64,000 nt of DNA from Aspidapion aeneum (GCA_963576565.1 OY755042.1:112025314-112089313), one strand, 5' to 3'. Positions 1-11,439 are shown, counted from the stretch's first letter. Program-made: numbers and translations. The notes: generated by a model from the sequence alone, not told the origin.

Positions 1-319
1 AGCACTTACTTTGTGTCTAACTTTTTTATAAAGTGCTTGTATCACACATTCCCTTTGTCACTCACGCAGGATCACGACTTCGTGGATTGTTCATAAAAAT
101 ACAAATAAAGCAAAAAAAAGCATTTCGTTTTTCACAACCGCACAACTAGTTTTCAGCATCGTATATTTTTTTATTACTGGCACTAAAATTTTGGCTAATT
201 TTTAGGATTTTTAGGTCCGGTCTATGTGACCCTAAAGATTTTATTTGTAATCGAAGTTTATATGTCAACGTATTTAAATTTGCACAGTTAATTATATTAT
301 CGACGGTATTTATTTCCAT
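1..319 (-). pseudogene. hAT transposase N-terminus (TTF-type zinc finger), decayed
   Basis: Reading the minus strand from an ATG at 317-319 gives a start MEINTVDNIINCANLN, then LRLQIKSLGSHRPDLKIL, then a cysteine-rich block CGCEKRNAFFCFIC. That order (short leader, K-x-LG-x-HRPDL, W-L-C-G-C, C-F-x-C) is the TTF-type zinc finger at the N-terminus of ZMYM1-like hAT transposases, which binds the element's ends. The expected tryptophan before LCGC is a TAG stop, and another TGA follows near position 63, so it cannot make a full protein. The rest of the transposase is off the window. The frame open upstream of 319 is leader, so I start at the internal methionine. Confidence 0.7.
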
Positions 320-770
320 TTTGAAAACAAATAAAAACAAACAATTCACGCAACCGGCAAGGCTTTTAATTACTAACCTACCCCAAATCAAAACAAACTC
401 ATCGTCTTCACAAAGGAAAGAACCGTCAACACGTAGAAAGGCCAACGAACGTTTTCACACGATGAATATGGCCGATGTCAACAAAACAAACATTCCTCCC
501 GCCTCCGCGCGAGTACAGCCACCCAGACACCGCTGAAAAACGGGTGAAATTGAAATCTTGTGCCGCGCGGTGCTGCCGGCTTGTAATTTTTTACGCTAAA
601 AAAGCTTATCCAATTAATTGCCTTTTGTTATCCACAGACTAAAAAAAAGAACTAGACATGTCGTACGCACGGGAAGATTTAACTTTTTTGAAATAAATCA
701 ATTAAAAATACTGTTTGTTGTCTAGTTTTGGGAGGGCACCCCGTTGCCCCCCCTTTAGCAGCCGCCACTG
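1..770 (-). mobile_element. hAT element relic, copy A (runs off the left edge)
   Basis: This stretch aligns by eye with 11672-12425 plus 12712-12717, so the two are copies of one family. Its right end reads, in element orientation, CAGTGGCGGCTGCT, a typical hAT terminus, ending at 770. The other end lies outside the window. The transposase remnant is on the minus strand. The A/C-rich part at 320-620 is non-coding leader in that orientation. Copy B carries an extra 278-bp MITE that copy A lacks. Confidence 0.7.
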
Positions 771-1087
771 CTCCAGACAAGTCTATCTATAGGCAATTTT
801 TTTTTAATATTAAAAAAGTGGTCGACCGTATAATACCTATATTTGAATCGATAGTACGATAGTAGAGTCCAGTATATATACATATAAGCATTATAAGAGA
901 CCATCCTCTGTCCTGTCAATTTTGTCTTTATACAATAAAGCGTATGGAATGGCGGTATAATAAGCGACACAATTTGTTCGCGCATTTTTTTTTCGGGTAT
1001 TTAGACGCAAAAATGCCTGTATACAATGAAACGGACGACTTACGAACGAAAAATGTTTGGACACTAAATTGCATTTCTACGAGTCAG
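771..1087. other. No feature recognised
   Basis: AT-rich sequence between the hAT terminus and the next MITE. Short frames here have no recognisable motif. Confidence 0.4.
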
Positions 1088-1365
1088 TAGAGAATTATTG
1101 AAATACAGCCAGGCTATAATTGTGCCAGGCACTATTTTGACACATTCACATTGAAAACTGACAGTTAATCCTTCAAAATTGACATACCAAGACAAATTTA
1201 AAACTTTCGTCGTTTATTCAATTAATAAAAGAAGGCACTATTTATTCCGGTTCATATAGTAAACAAAGGCCGTGTATTGAAAGATCACAGCTGATATTAC
1301 CGTGTGAAGGTGTCAAAATTGTTCCTGGCGCTATTATAGCCTGGCGTTATTTTAATAATTCTCTA
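1088..1365. mobile_element. GCCAGGC-family MITE (diverged copy)
   Basis: Inverted ends: TAGAGAATTATTGAAATA on the left mirrors the right end ..AATAATTCTCTA. Inside each end the motif AGCCAGGC is followed by TGTGCCAGGCAC or a variant. The middle shares ACTGACAGTTAATC and CAAAATTGACATACCAA with the copies at 4858, 20242 and 60226. TA at both edges suggests a TA target duplication, as in Tc1/mariner-type MITEs. No coding capacity. Confidence 0.7.
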
Positions 1366-1403
1366 ATATCCAATGACACGATCGCGAAATGTATATAACT
1401 CCC

Positions 1404-1582
1404 CATGGGCGCACCCAGTGGGGGTCCCGGGGCCCGCCCCCCCCTATGCCTTAGATTTTTTTACATATTTTCTACATATTCAGAAAAAAACACAAAAAGT
1501 AGCTTAAAATTCGACATCATGAGGCTCCCCCCCCCCAAGAGGCCTCGGTCCCCTCCAAGACATATTCCTGGGTGCGCCACTG
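1404..1582. mobile_element. Short hAT-type MITE
   Basis: The left end (TGGGCGCACCCAG) and right end (CTGGGTGCGCCACTG) are inverted, followed inwards by G/C homopolymer blocks. ACTCCC lies directly outside both ends (1398-1403 and 1583-1588), compatible with a partly decayed 8-bp hAT duplication. It sits just upstream of the CCCAGGTAGCAAG element fragment starting at 1590. Confidence 0.6.
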
Positions 1583-1589
1583 ACTCCCA

Positions 1590-1791
1590 CCCAGGTAGCA
1601 AGGGGTCATCAAATGACGACTTTTTTACGTCAACCAGTGGTCATTTGAATGGTCATCTACCAAAAAATGTTGCCTTTAAGACGTCAGTTTCTTAAAGTCT
1701 TTTCGCCGCGCCGTATTTGACATCTTAAACGCGTCATTTATTGATCCCGACCCATACAATGCAACACACGTTGTCCAAGGGAAGTATACTC
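1590..1791. mobile_element. CCCAGGTAGCAAG-family element, left end fragment
   Basis: Starts CCCAGGTAGCAAGGGGTCAT and follows the left end of the element at 20371 for about 200 bp, including the GGTCATCTACCAAAAAATGT block and CCAAGGGA near 1780. Family similarity appears to resume at 3457, so 1792-3456 looks like a later insertion. Confidence 0.65.
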
Positions 1792-3456
1792 TTTGCAATA
1801 AGGCTAGTCCTTTTGTTTAATCACCCCGTAATTCTGGTGACAAAACGCACGTGTATTCTTAATTCAGTTTTAAGCCACAGGTTCCTAAGGTAACTGATAA
1901 TGGACGCTGCAAAACTAATTATCAATTACCTTAAGGTTAATATAATCGGTCACCACCCTTTATAATAAGGGTGATGGATCGGTGTTTAAACTGTCAATTG
2001 TTTTGAAATTTCTGACTTTGAAACATTATCGCTTATTTTATATTTAATTTCTGATTCTGATTTGGAATAGTTTTTTGAGAAAAGTTTCTGTCCCAAAATG
2101 ATTTTATGTAGTGAAAAATTTATGAACAATTGGGGTGCCCTGCCGCCAAAGTTTCTACATTGGAAGATTTTCAGTGCGACTGACCATATAAAATAGTGAT
2201 TATTTAATTTTTTCAAAAATGTTATTTTCTACAATGTATTTTGAGTTGGATTTGAGGTAAGCGTTGCAATTTGTTTTGGTAAAAATTATTATTTAAGAAT
2301 AGGATTACGCCCTGTTTATAATATATTTTTTGTAAATTGAAGTTTTTAAATTACCTAAGCAAAATGACTTAATAAAAGTTAAATTAATATTATTTGTAGT
2401 TTCCACAAATGAACTTTAGCTCGACTCATATTAATGTAGTACATACTCATTTCTTTGTTACAATAAGTATATAAGCATTAATATTTTTTGAAATAAAAAC
2501 AGTTATATTATACTTTTTAATAAAAAAGTTGTTCATATGAAAATCTCACATTTTTTATGGTGGACACATAGATCTTTTAAAAAATATAAAGTTCCTAACT
2601 GATTTAACCGCAGAGGCTTTCGGAATTTCAACAAAAACAGTATTGAGACAGAATCTTTGTGAGTTAATTAAAAAATATATTTTAGACACAGTATTTAAAC
2701 TAGAAATAGCTATATTGAGGCTATTACTAATTACCAAGTTTAAAATGTTGCAGTAGAACTGCTCATAGGATTAAGTTCAAATCAAAAGATGAAAATTATT
2801 ATACTAAGCTTTATTTGTATGGTTTTGTAAACTTATTTTCTTAAAATAAAATAAAACCAATCGAAAAACTAAAAATCTAACTAAAAAACTAACTAGGCAA
2901 AAATAATTTATTCTCATCGTCCAAAAAACTCCATCTCATGAACTGCCATCTTCAGTTATGACGAGAGGAACGACACCAATTTAGCTCATTTTCTCAGTCT
3001 TCTTGTTTTATAAATCTTTTTTAACAGTAGTTTTACAAACTTTTTGAATTAGTTTTTTAAATGCGTTGTTTTGAAGGGCATCAAAGAGTCTTCATACATT
3101 TTGTCATTACTGTCTTTCTTGAAATTCTGCTCTATAGTTATCACGGATGGGACTGAAGATCGAAAAAAGCGTGGAATTTTCGAATGAACAGTTTATCTTT
3201 GTCGCCAATTTTCTTGACTATTTTTCTGAGAATATGTGAATACTACTACTTTACAAAATATTTTGACTACTTGACAAAAATTTTTTGTTTTGAAAGTTTA
3301 CTTTCATTGTCAATTTAAGCTTTGATAGACAGACAGGCTTGCAACTGCCAACTGCAATCTGGGGCCAACAATGATTTTCGAAGCTGTTTTCTGTCTTCTT
3401 TATAGCAGAAAAATAAAAAAGGATAACAAAGGGACTTGGGGTATTGCAAGGACTAT
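1792..3456. mobile_element. Probable DNA transposon relic inside a CCCAGGTAGCAAG element
   Basis: The uninterrupted relative at 20560-20600 runs straight from CCAAGGGACATACACTC into CATATTTACATAG. Here those two parts are 1.67 kb apart. The inserted DNA has imperfect inverted ends (TTTGCAATAAGGCTAGTCC against CCTTGCAATACCCCAAGTCC), and the flanks AAGTATACTC and AAGTACATTC look like a diverged 9-10 bp target duplication. Around 2608-2652 on the plus strand a short frame reads LTAEAFGISTKTVLR, which resembles a helix-turn-helix of a transposase. No full frame survives. The class is uncertain; Mutator-like is possible from the duplication length. Confidence 0.4.
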
Positions 3457-3790
3457 AAGTACATTCATATTTACATAGATGGGGCCCCAGTCAGGACCTC
3501 ATCGGAATTATTCTATGTAAATAAATTAAAAATTACATCCAGCAGTGTTACCAGTTTTGAAGGATTTCGTTTGAACTAAAATTTTGACTATTGAAGGATT
3601 AAAGAGTTTTATATTTTGCAAATATTCCAATAATTTTACCAAACGTAACTTATTTAGTTAAATTTAAATGATTTAAGTTATAAATATTTTATTTGCTTGA
3701 TTATTTCTACCATTTTTATTTAAAAATTTTGTCTAGGTCTAGGTTTAGGTCTATTTTGATCTGTACATAGTCTGTACCTGTACCAACCCT
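3457..3790. mobile_element. CCCAGGTAGCAAG-family element, internal fragment
   Basis: CATATTTACATAGATGG near 3467 and TAGGTCTATTTTGATCTGTA near 3747 match the same blocks, in the same order, at 20575 and 20711. It is the continuation of the fragment at 1590-1791. Confidence 0.5.
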
Positions 3791-3794
3791 GAGA

Positions 3795-4440
3795 AATAGC
3801 TAAGTTTAGAGAAATGTTTCCAAACTAATAAGAACCTTTCATTTTGAAATTTGTATTGGAGAACTTGGCTTTACTTTTATCTCAATTCTTTTTACGCAAT
3901 ACTATTTTCGCGTACTTAAAGTTTTTGTTATGATTTCACTCCTTTTTTAAAGGATTTGGATAATATGTAAGTTTTAAATTTGTAAAACATGCGGAATATT
4001 TTTCAAAACTTTTGCAATGCCTTATTAAAAGTTTGAGGTTTTTAAATTTTTTCCTATGGTTTTATTACAGTTCCTATCAGCTCTCTAACGTTCCTGGAAG
4101 TGGGCAATGGTAGTTTTACATAACTTTACATTTGTAAGGGAGAAGAGTAAATTAAACTTTTGGTGTTTTTAATTTTTTTTCTTTAGTTTTCTCATATTTC
4201 CGATCAGTCTGCCAAAGCTCAGCTCTCTATCGCTGCTGAATGTTACTTTTACATAACTTTACATGTATAGAGGAGGGAAGTAAAATATAATTTTAAGGTT
4301 TTTTCCAATTTGGTCATAATTTCTATCAGTCTGCCAAATTTCAGCTTTGCAGAATGTCTGGAATTACAGTAGAATTTTGATGATCTATATATGAGTGAGT
4401 AAGTGAGTGAGTGGCAATTTCGAGGTTTTTTAAAATTTCC
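3795..4440. repeat. Dispersed repeat R, copy 1
   Basis: Shares long blocks with about 23110-23700 in the same orientation: TTTGTATTGGAGAACTTGGC, TTTATCTCAATT, TTTCGCGTACTT, the TTTTTTAAAGGATTTG block, and the repeated ACTTTTACATAACTTTACAT motif. Within the copy a unit of about 110-200 bp (TTTTTAATTTTTTCCTATGG followed by CTCTCTAACGTTCCTG) recurs imperfectly. Non-coding, class unknown. Confidence 0.5.
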
Positions 4441-4561
4441 TAACTACCTTACTACTTTATGGAAGTCCATGAAGGGATTGTTAACTCTATGAAGATCAAC
4501 GACTGTGCAAAGTTTGAGTTTCGTAGCTCATTCCGAAGTAGAGGTTTAGATAACTTAAATA

Positions 4562-4731
4562 CAGTCGAACCTCTATAACTCGAACTCAAAGGGACAACCA
4601 AAACAGTTCGAGTTATGGAGAGCTCGAGTAATTGAAATTCGCATTAAACAGGTTAAAATACAAATAAAAAGTGCAGGGACCACTTAAAAGGTTCGAGTTA
4701 TAGAAAGGTTCAAGTTAGAAAGGTTCCACTG
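4562..4731. mobile_element. CAGTCGAACCTC-family MITE (pogo/Tigger type)
   Basis: Begins ACAGTCGAACCTCTATAACT and ends ..GGTTCCACTGT, flanked by TA on both sides (4560-4561 and 4732-4733). Repeated TATAACTCGAA motifs sit near the ends. 52652-52836 is a second copy. The CAGT-type ends and TA duplication are those of non-autonomous pogo/Tigger elements. Confidence 0.75.
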
Positions 4732-4857
4732 TATGGGCTGAAATATTTCAAGAAAAGATGGTACAGTAGTTTACGCGAACTGGGCGGGGCACTGCCGTGC
4801 CCTCAGATATATTTTATACATTTGATAACCTCTTGTAAAATAAAATAAAATTTATAT

Positions 4858-5133
4858 TAGGGACCTATTGCAATAAAGCCAGGCACAAATTGTGCCGGGC
4901 ACTATATTGACAGTTTCGCATTAAAAACTGACAGTTGATCTTTCAAAATTGACATATCAAAGTCGAATTTAGAAATCCAGTCATTTATTTTCCATTAATA
5001 GTGGCGTCACTATTAATTCTGGCTCTTATAATACACAATGGCCTAATTTTGAAAGAAGACAGCTGTTCATATAATGCGAAAGTGTCAATATAGTGCCCGG
5101 CACAATTTGTGCTTGGCACTATTGCAATAGGTT
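4858..5133. mobile_element. GCCAGGC-family MITE
   Basis: Starts TAGGGACCTATTGCAATAAA and ends ..CACTATTGCAATAGG. Inside, GCCAGGCACAAATTGTGCC mirrors GGCACAATTTGTGCTTGGC. It is a near relative of 60226-60505, with which it shares most of its length. Non-coding, TA-flanked family. Confidence 0.8.
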
Positions 5134-5542
5134 GTTCTTGAAGAAATTTTTTAAAATAATTGTTTGTTAAATAATTCGTTATTGCTTTTATTATGTTGGT
5201 GTCTCCTTGAGATACTTTTATGTGTTGACTGGTTTTCTAAGCCCTGAAGATGACGTCTATACGTCGAAACGCGTAGTCTTTAATAAAAAAATTTAAGAAG
5301 GTTGGACTTTCCCTTAAAAATCCTCAGTTCAATTATATTTTAAACAACGCGTGTCTTTGCAATTTTTGGTGTATAAAAGTGGTCTGCCGACACGCATATA
5401 TGCGTTGAGGTACGTTGGCAGTATGTGCACTTTTTATACTTAAGTAAAAGAACCTTGGGTGGCCATAAATCTGATACTGATCTTGATAGCGTCTGCCTGC
5501 ATACAAAATAATATTCCAATGGCCAAATATCACCAACGAGTA
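5134..5542. other. No firm feature
   Basis: Contains CGTCGAAACGCGTAG at about 5258, a motif form often seen next to retroelement ends, but nothing else supports an element. The overlapping short frames at 5333-5567 are chance. Confidence 0.3.
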
Positions 5543-5967
5543 CAGTGAAACCTCTCCTTGCGGACACCTCTATTGAGCGGACACTCCCTTTAGCCGGACA
5601 AATTTGTTAGAACCAAGATTTTTCCTATAACCTATAACCTATAACCGGATACTCTAATAACCGGAGGAGGAAAATTATTTTGGTTAAAAATTCTTAAACT
5701 TCCCTTAACCGGACGGAAACCTCTGACAAGGGGACGGAGCTCTGCACGGCATGGGCATTAGTATTATGTACTATGTTGGCAACGACGCACTCTGGAGCCA
5801 GGGAATTACCTTTTTCCGTTTTAATGCGGAGACTAAATAATTCTGTCGTATTTACAAAATATTTTATTCGGCGAGAGTGCTGTGTTTTATTTTTATTGTT
5901 CAGTTAGGTAGTAAAAGATCTCTTTGAAATTGCGCCTAGTAAAAAACTTCTTAGTTTCCGTAAAAAA

Positions 5968-6069
5968 ATGGAAGTTGTCAACATTTCGGAGAAGGAACAT
6001 CTATCAGCAAGAAAGAAAGCTGAAAAATTTAATATCGGAAAAACTCAAGCAGCGGAAATTGGTAATAAA
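5968..6069 (+). pseudogene. Pogo-type transposase N-terminal HTH fragment
   Basis: The plus frame from ATG 5968 reads MEVVNISEKEHLSARKKAEK, then FNIGKTQAAEIGNKY. This resembles the CENP-B/pogo N-terminal helix-turn-helix, where K-x-L/A-A-x-x-F-N-I-G-x-x-Q-x-x-x-I is conserved; that domain binds the element's terminal repeats. The frame then runs into the TATACAGGGTG end of the inserted foldback element, so the DDE catalytic domain is absent. Only about 35 residues are credible. Confidence 0.6.
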
Positions 6070-6071
6070 TA

Positions 6072-6655
6072 TACAGGGTGTCCCAGAAGTCGACGATCAA
6101 ATTCGATAGGGGGGAGGACGAGGTCAATTAGAATCAAAATAACACTATATGTTGTTATCAAAATTGTGATAGTTAAAAAGTTATTAAGTTTTTATATTTT
6201 TTATTTAAATCAAATGCTTTTAAAAATTTATACTAAATAAATGGAATACTCTGCAGATTTTCTGTTGCCTATATCTTGGTGCTAAGGGTACTCTTTGAAA
6301 TTATAAGCAATTTACAAAATGCCTGTTATCTTATTACAGAGAGAAAAATGACACCAAAAATAATTTTTACATATAAAAAATCGTAGCCAGCTTTTGTAAC
6401 CATTACTAACTCAAGGAAATTTTCCCCCAAAAAACTAACCCACTCTTTACAAAACTTGTGGATTTGTGTAGATTCTCACCCTAGTAAAAATAGACAAAAA
6501 AAATCCGCAGGATATCCCGTTTAACGCGTTTATTTTTTTAATTTTGTGTAATACTAGATTTAAATAAAAAATATAAAAACTTAAATAACTTTTTAACTAA
6601 CAATAATTGTATAACAACATATAAGGTTATTTTTATTTATTTAAGACACCCTGTA
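6072..6655. mobile_element. ACAGGGTG foldback element inserted in the Tigger-like element
   Basis: Ends TACAGGGTGTCCCAG.. and ..AAGACACCCTGTA, flanked by TA (6070-6071, 6656-6657). The arms at about 6120-6235 and 6540-6635 are inverted copies (TTAAAAAGTTATTAAGTTTT against AAACTTAAATAACTTTTTAA). No coding. Another member of this ACAGGGTG end class is at 17691, and possible relatives are at 10045, 33755, 54105 and 56377. Confidence 0.75.
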
Positions 6656-6754
6656 TATAAAAACTTCGCAGTTCCCTCTCATAAGCGGACACCTCCAATA
6701 AGCGGACAAAATCGACCAAACCATGAGTGTCTGCTTATAGGAGGTTTCACTGTA

Positions 6755-8374
6755 TATGACCCATACCCAAGAAACATTTATATGACTTACAACCTAATGT
6801 GACCTGAACCGACGTCGGATTTAGTAGAATTTTAAGTTGCAAGATTGATTATGCGTTATGCGACGTCGCATTCATATTAAGACCGACGTTATCAAATATA
6901 CGTCCGTTTTTTAACGATCTCGCGACGTCAAATAATGCAACGCAATATACCATTAATTTCCCAACGTCGGTCTTACGTTCGTTTGTTCGACGTAAAAAAA
7001 CTCTGACTAGCCCAACGACCAACAGACGTCGGCGTCGGGTACGTCCTGTGAAGACCCTAACCTCAGACCTAAACTAGCGTTTAGTTTGGTTGGTGTATTT
7101 TCCGTAACTTTTACTTGACCTATTCCACGTCCGTTCATATGGCCTACGCGTCACATGTACAGCCTACTGTCATTTATAGACGCCCATAACCAAACAACAA
7201 GTGCATTTGTTTGGTCGAGAGATATTTTGGTCAGGACGGCTACGTTTCAGGACATGACGCAGTTTTATATCTTTTTTGGATTTTGGAAACCATAATACCC
7301 CATCCTCTTCCCACAGGTGGGGTATGGGTTTTATTTCCCTTAGATTTTTGATATTAAAACAAACATTTCTAAAAAATAAAAAAAGAACAATGATTTCGGT
7401 GGGTAGTTAGCTTTGGGACCGTGGGCTTTACCTATTGTAGTAGAAAAAGAGCGGACGTTGGGTTCCAATCCGTTGGTAGGCCGACGCAAAATCATGCGGG
7501 GCGAACGTCCGAATTTAATGGGACGAAATACGTTTGCCGGACGTCGGACTTCAACTCTTTGGTTATCTTTCACAACCAAAAGTGGAGACCCGGTCCGAAT
7601 TGGTATATTATTAGTTCACATTAAGTCAGACACAGTAATCCGCCATTCTGAAAAGGTTAGCGTCTGTCGGCCATTATAAAATATTTTTTCTTTTTCTAAT
7701 TTTAAGTAGAAATAAAAGAATAATTGTAAAATTATTAACAAATTTGAGTTTAGTGAAGCAGCAAAATATTTTTTTTACAAAAATAAAAATAATAATAAAA
7801 ATTAGATCTATTTAACAAATATATATTTTAGTAAATCTTGCATATTTCAGGAGCGCTTGCTTTTTTTGAAAGTATTTTAATCACATTTATCAATAAACAT
7901 GCCTTCGTTGTAAAATTTTTGTTGGATTCCTGCTTTAAAATATAAATTATTAATATTGTAATACCCCCTTTCATGCATGACTATAATTGTCATTTGTAAA
8001 ATGCACCCATTTTTATGAGACTTGTTATAATAAGTGTAAAATATTTACTTATCAGGTATAATTTTAGTTACTCTACAGGAATTCTTTTTAGCAGAAACTA
8101 TATGTATTCTAGGCAATGGAAACGAAACCAAACGCAACTTACCTGTTTGCGACTAAAGTTAAGTGACGGAAATCCAACGTACAATTACGTTGTTAATTGT
8201 TAAACTCTATTACCTATAAGGTCAGATGCTGACGTCGTAGCGACCCGAAATTGTATTCCCCATTTAGGTGCAAACGAGGGTCGTCAGGCGGTCGAAACGA
8301 CGTCGGCACCCGACGTCGCGTTTATCGCAAGCAACGTATGGGTAACGTAATATGACGTCCAAATGCTGGGTATT
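6755..8374. repeat. ACGTCG-rich non-coding region, possible DNA element
   Basis: Both flanks of this stretch (6805-7060 and 8225-8360) are dense in GACGTCGG, GCGACGTCGC and related palindromes, in opposite orientation, while the middle is plain AT-rich DNA. The left CCCAAGAAACATTTATATGA and the reverse of CCAAATGCTGGG near 8360 suggest weak inverted ends. The open frames at 7340-7679 have no recognisable motif. Confidence 0.3.
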
Positions 8375-9579
8375 AAGTGGCAACCGGCGAGCTTTGCAAC
8401 ATAAGTGGCAACCGACGAGCTTTGCAACATAAAGGGGCAGATGGCGCTGAAATAAATTCGTCTGGTACGCAATATTCAGGGACTACTAGTACGATTTAGC
8501 ATGTGCGAGTTCCGAGGTTCTTGCCTATCATACAAATGCCACTAGATTATATTAGTTTTCTCTGAATATTGCGTACTAGACGAATTTATTTCAGCGCCAT
8601 CTGCCCCTCACCCACATAGCACAAAAATCACATCAACATTAAATTAACGTGAACAAAAATAACAAAGTTTTTTTTTACTTGAAAACAACCTCATATCATG
8701 TAATATTTATTTTGTTAAATCTACATGCTTAAAGATAACTTAAAAACAAGGAGAAATCAAGCTATAAAAATCCACTTTTTGCTGAAGTTTCTGGTGCTGT
8801 GTATATAACGTGTTTTTTACCCTCGTTATTTTCATGTACCAAATTCACACTTGAAAAGTCCTCCACAACATGTTCTAAAACGCCACTAGATTAAGACTTC
8901 TTAAACCTACTAACTTTCTGCGTCTTTTTTGGTCACGATTTTTAAAACATTTTTTTAACTTAAAAGAGACGCGAAATGAAGTTATAAAAGTTCACTAGTT
9001 TAAGACTACAACACTTCAAGAAAATTTTAAAGATGGCGCTCAAGGCAAGACAAAATATCTATATATCTAACTATATACAATATGTTTTTTTTAAAAGCTA
9101 AACAAGATTTTTTAACAGTAAACACTTTCACAGAGTATTAATGTGACTTTATCAGGTTAAATGACTGATGCGTCGTGATCGTAAAGGATCAGGGATCGGT
9201 TTCTTAACAGGTTTTTGGAGGTTAGAGGCCAAAGCACTGCTTGATAGATTTCGTCAAAGTGAAAAATGCCGACAATAGGTGGCGCTGCTGCTAGAAAAGG
9301 CGTGAATCTAATGTGATTTTAACGTTGATAAAAATCACTTGAAACTAACGTAAAAACAGTGTTGTTTTAATTTGATAATGGCGTTATAACAACGCAGTTT
9401 CTAGAAACGTTATTTTTTATAACGTTAATGAATGACCTATTAAGCTTGTTTTCATATATGAAATAAACGTTTTTTTCTTGCAGCTTTTAAAATCAATTTT
9501 TTTTTTCTCACGCCTTTTTTACGTGTTAAACACGTGATTGTGCTATGTGGGCAATGTTGCAAAGCTCACCGGTTGCCAC
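8375..9579. mobile_element. Non-autonomous DNA element S, copy 1
   Basis: Left end GTGGCAACCGACGAGCTTTG.. and right end ..AAGCTCACCGGTTGCCAC are inverted. The match continues inwards (CCCACATAGCACA beside the left arm, TGTGCTATGTGGGC at the right) once the MITE at 8433-8608 is removed. The outer left 28-bp unit is tandemly doubled (8375 and 8403). 32123-32690 repeats the interior (ACCTCATATCATGTAATATT, TCCTCCACAACATGTTCTAA). No coding. Confidence 0.6.
8433..8608. mobile_element. 176-bp MITE with 47-bp arms
   Basis: AGGGGCAGATGGCGCTGAAA.. at the left is mirrored by ..TTTCAGCGCCATCTGCCCCT at the right. The arms are almost perfect through GCAATATTCAG, with a loop of about 80 bp. It splits the left inverted repeat of element S, so it is younger than S. 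Confidence 0.7.
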
Positions 9580-10045
9580 TCTATATGGATCATATACTCA
9601 TTGATATCATCTAATTTAAATACCAGCATTTTAAGAACTATATAAAGTTTCTAAAAAAAACACTCATTATAAAAGCTGACACGAGTTTTTAAATATTTGT
9701 CTCGAAACAAAAAGTATGCCATCTTAAGCATAATTCCCCTGCTTATTTACTGTTTTGTTGACGATTTTATAGCATTTTAATCCAGTTTTTGCAGCACCAA
9801 TTTGTCAGAAATTAACAAATAAATTTCAGTAATTAACCTAGCTGTGCTTTGATAAAATTAATTTGCACATTCATTCCATTAAATTTATTTAATTTTTGCA
9901 AAAACGGTAAAAATCTTATATGGGTATGCAAAGAATTTTAAAAGACTGAATAGTGAATTTATTACAAAAATATTTTTAGTTCATCAAAATTGATGAAAAT
10001 TATTCAAAAATTTATCTATTTAACTAAGATAACAATTAAATAATA
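9580..10045. other. No feature recognised
   Basis: AT-rich. It ends where TATACAGGGTGTTTTTG (10046) marks an isolated end of the ACAGGGTG class without a visible partner. Confidence 0.35.
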
Positions 10046-10488
10046 TACAGGGTGTTTTTGAAAAGATAACAGAGGCTTGATTTGGTATTTCTACTACGTC
10101 TTTGAACTCCCGACCGGACCAGATTTCGAATATGTTTTTATTCGTTTTTGAGATATTTCCCTTGTCATATCAAATCATAAAGCGATAAAAAACATTTTTA
10201 TGGAAAAAAATTAAACACGTCGATTTATTCTTTATCGAAGGGGTTCTTGTGCAATGGTTTGGTTTAAATTGAATCTCTATTTTTTTTTTAATTCTTATTT
10301 CTTCTTTTTTTTATTTAATTTGTTATCGCTTTATGGTAAATTTGGAAATTTATATTTGTTTGTTTCAAAATTTGTAACCAGTTTTAAAGACATTCAAGAA
10401 AATAAGGCACCACTTTCTCTTTTTAAAATACATAGTTAAAGTTGGCCACCTATAAATTATAGCCAAGGAATACAACGTTCCACTATTA

Positions 10489-10743
10489 TTACGTTTATAG
10501 ACTTTGAAAAAGCTTTCGATAGCATTGAGCACTGGGCAGTAGAAGCATCTTTAATTAATAGCCGAGTATTTCACAGATACACAGACTTAATAGCTAATAT
10601 ATTTAGCGAAGCAACCATATCAATCAAAATCAACAAAGGAACCAAGCCAATCCGCATAAGAGAAGGTGTTAGAAGGGTGACACAATATCCCCTAAACTAT
10701 TTAACTGCCTTAGATATGTTTTTAAAAACTTAGATTGGAAGGA
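10489..10743 (+). pseudogene. RTE-type reverse transcriptase fragment
   Basis: The plus frame reads ITFIDFEKAFDSIEHWAVEA, then SRVFHRYTDLIANIFSEAT, then IRIREGVRRVTQYPLNYLTA. These are the F-x-D-F-E-K-A-F-D-S motif (first catalytic aspartate block) and the G-V-R-x-G-D motif of RTE-clade non-LTR reverse transcriptases. Here the second motif is RRVTQ instead of RQGD, and TAG stops follow at about 10742. About 85 residues remain of a protein normally near 1000. The minus-strand relic at 14868-15540 holds the same segment, so both come from related RTE elements. Confidence 0.75.
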
Positions 10744-11270
10744 AATAGGCATCATATTGTAACCTTGAATATTTTATACCATTTTGATCGATCGATCAGA
10801 TTTTAATATCAGAAGAAGTTTCTAAAAATCAATAAATTACCTATAAACATAGGGTGGCCCACAAAAGCTTAAATTGCACATAAAAGGGACAAATCCCATA
10901 ATAAACAAAAGTTTGTTGCCCGGCAACCACGGAATTCTGTTTATTATTTACACCTCTATTTTGTGGCTTTGTGCGTAGGCAATATATTACAATTTTATAG
11001 TAAAACAACGGTAATTCGTGGTTTTTCATTCACAAATCGGTTTAATAATAGTATTTAAGTGGGTGTTAAAAAGTTTTTATAGGCATTTAAATAATGTACT
11101 TAGGTGTTGTTACCGTAAAACGTAACTTAAATTAAATAACGCAAAAAAGAATTTTACAAAATGGGATTGACTTAATTTAAATTTTCGTTTTTGTTTACCG
11201 CAAAGTTAACCTAAAGCTCGGTTTGTACAGAAACAGTATAACATAAGACATAGCATACAGAAGGCAAATT
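10744..11270. other. No feature recognised
   Basis: AT-rich spacer between the RTE fragment and the hAT terminus at 11271. The minus frame at 10841-11029 has no motif. Confidence 0.35.
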
Positions 11271-11439
11271 CAGTGGCGGGTGGTGACGTTATAAGTTGGG
11301 GGGAAGAAATGTATATTGCATGGAAAATGAGATAAAAAATCTTACCTAGACAATTTTATTTTAGCATTTTACAAAAAAGCAGCTACTGGGTGTAGTTTTT
11401 AGTTTATTTGTTTATAGATAAAGTCTATTCGCCCTTCTT

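Larger units (their letters stand above)
5543..6752 (+). mobile_element. Pogo/Tigger-like DNA transposon, decayed
   Basis: Terminal inverted repeats CAGTGAAACCTCTCCTTGCG (left) and ..TAGGAGGTTTCACTG (right) are flanked by TA (5541-5542, 6753-6754). Sub-terminal GCGGACACCTC, GCCGGACA and AAGCGGACA motifs on both sides are the usual Tigger arrangement. A transposase start survives (next entry), and a foldback element at 6072-6655 has replaced or displaced the rest of the frame. Confidence 0.75.
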
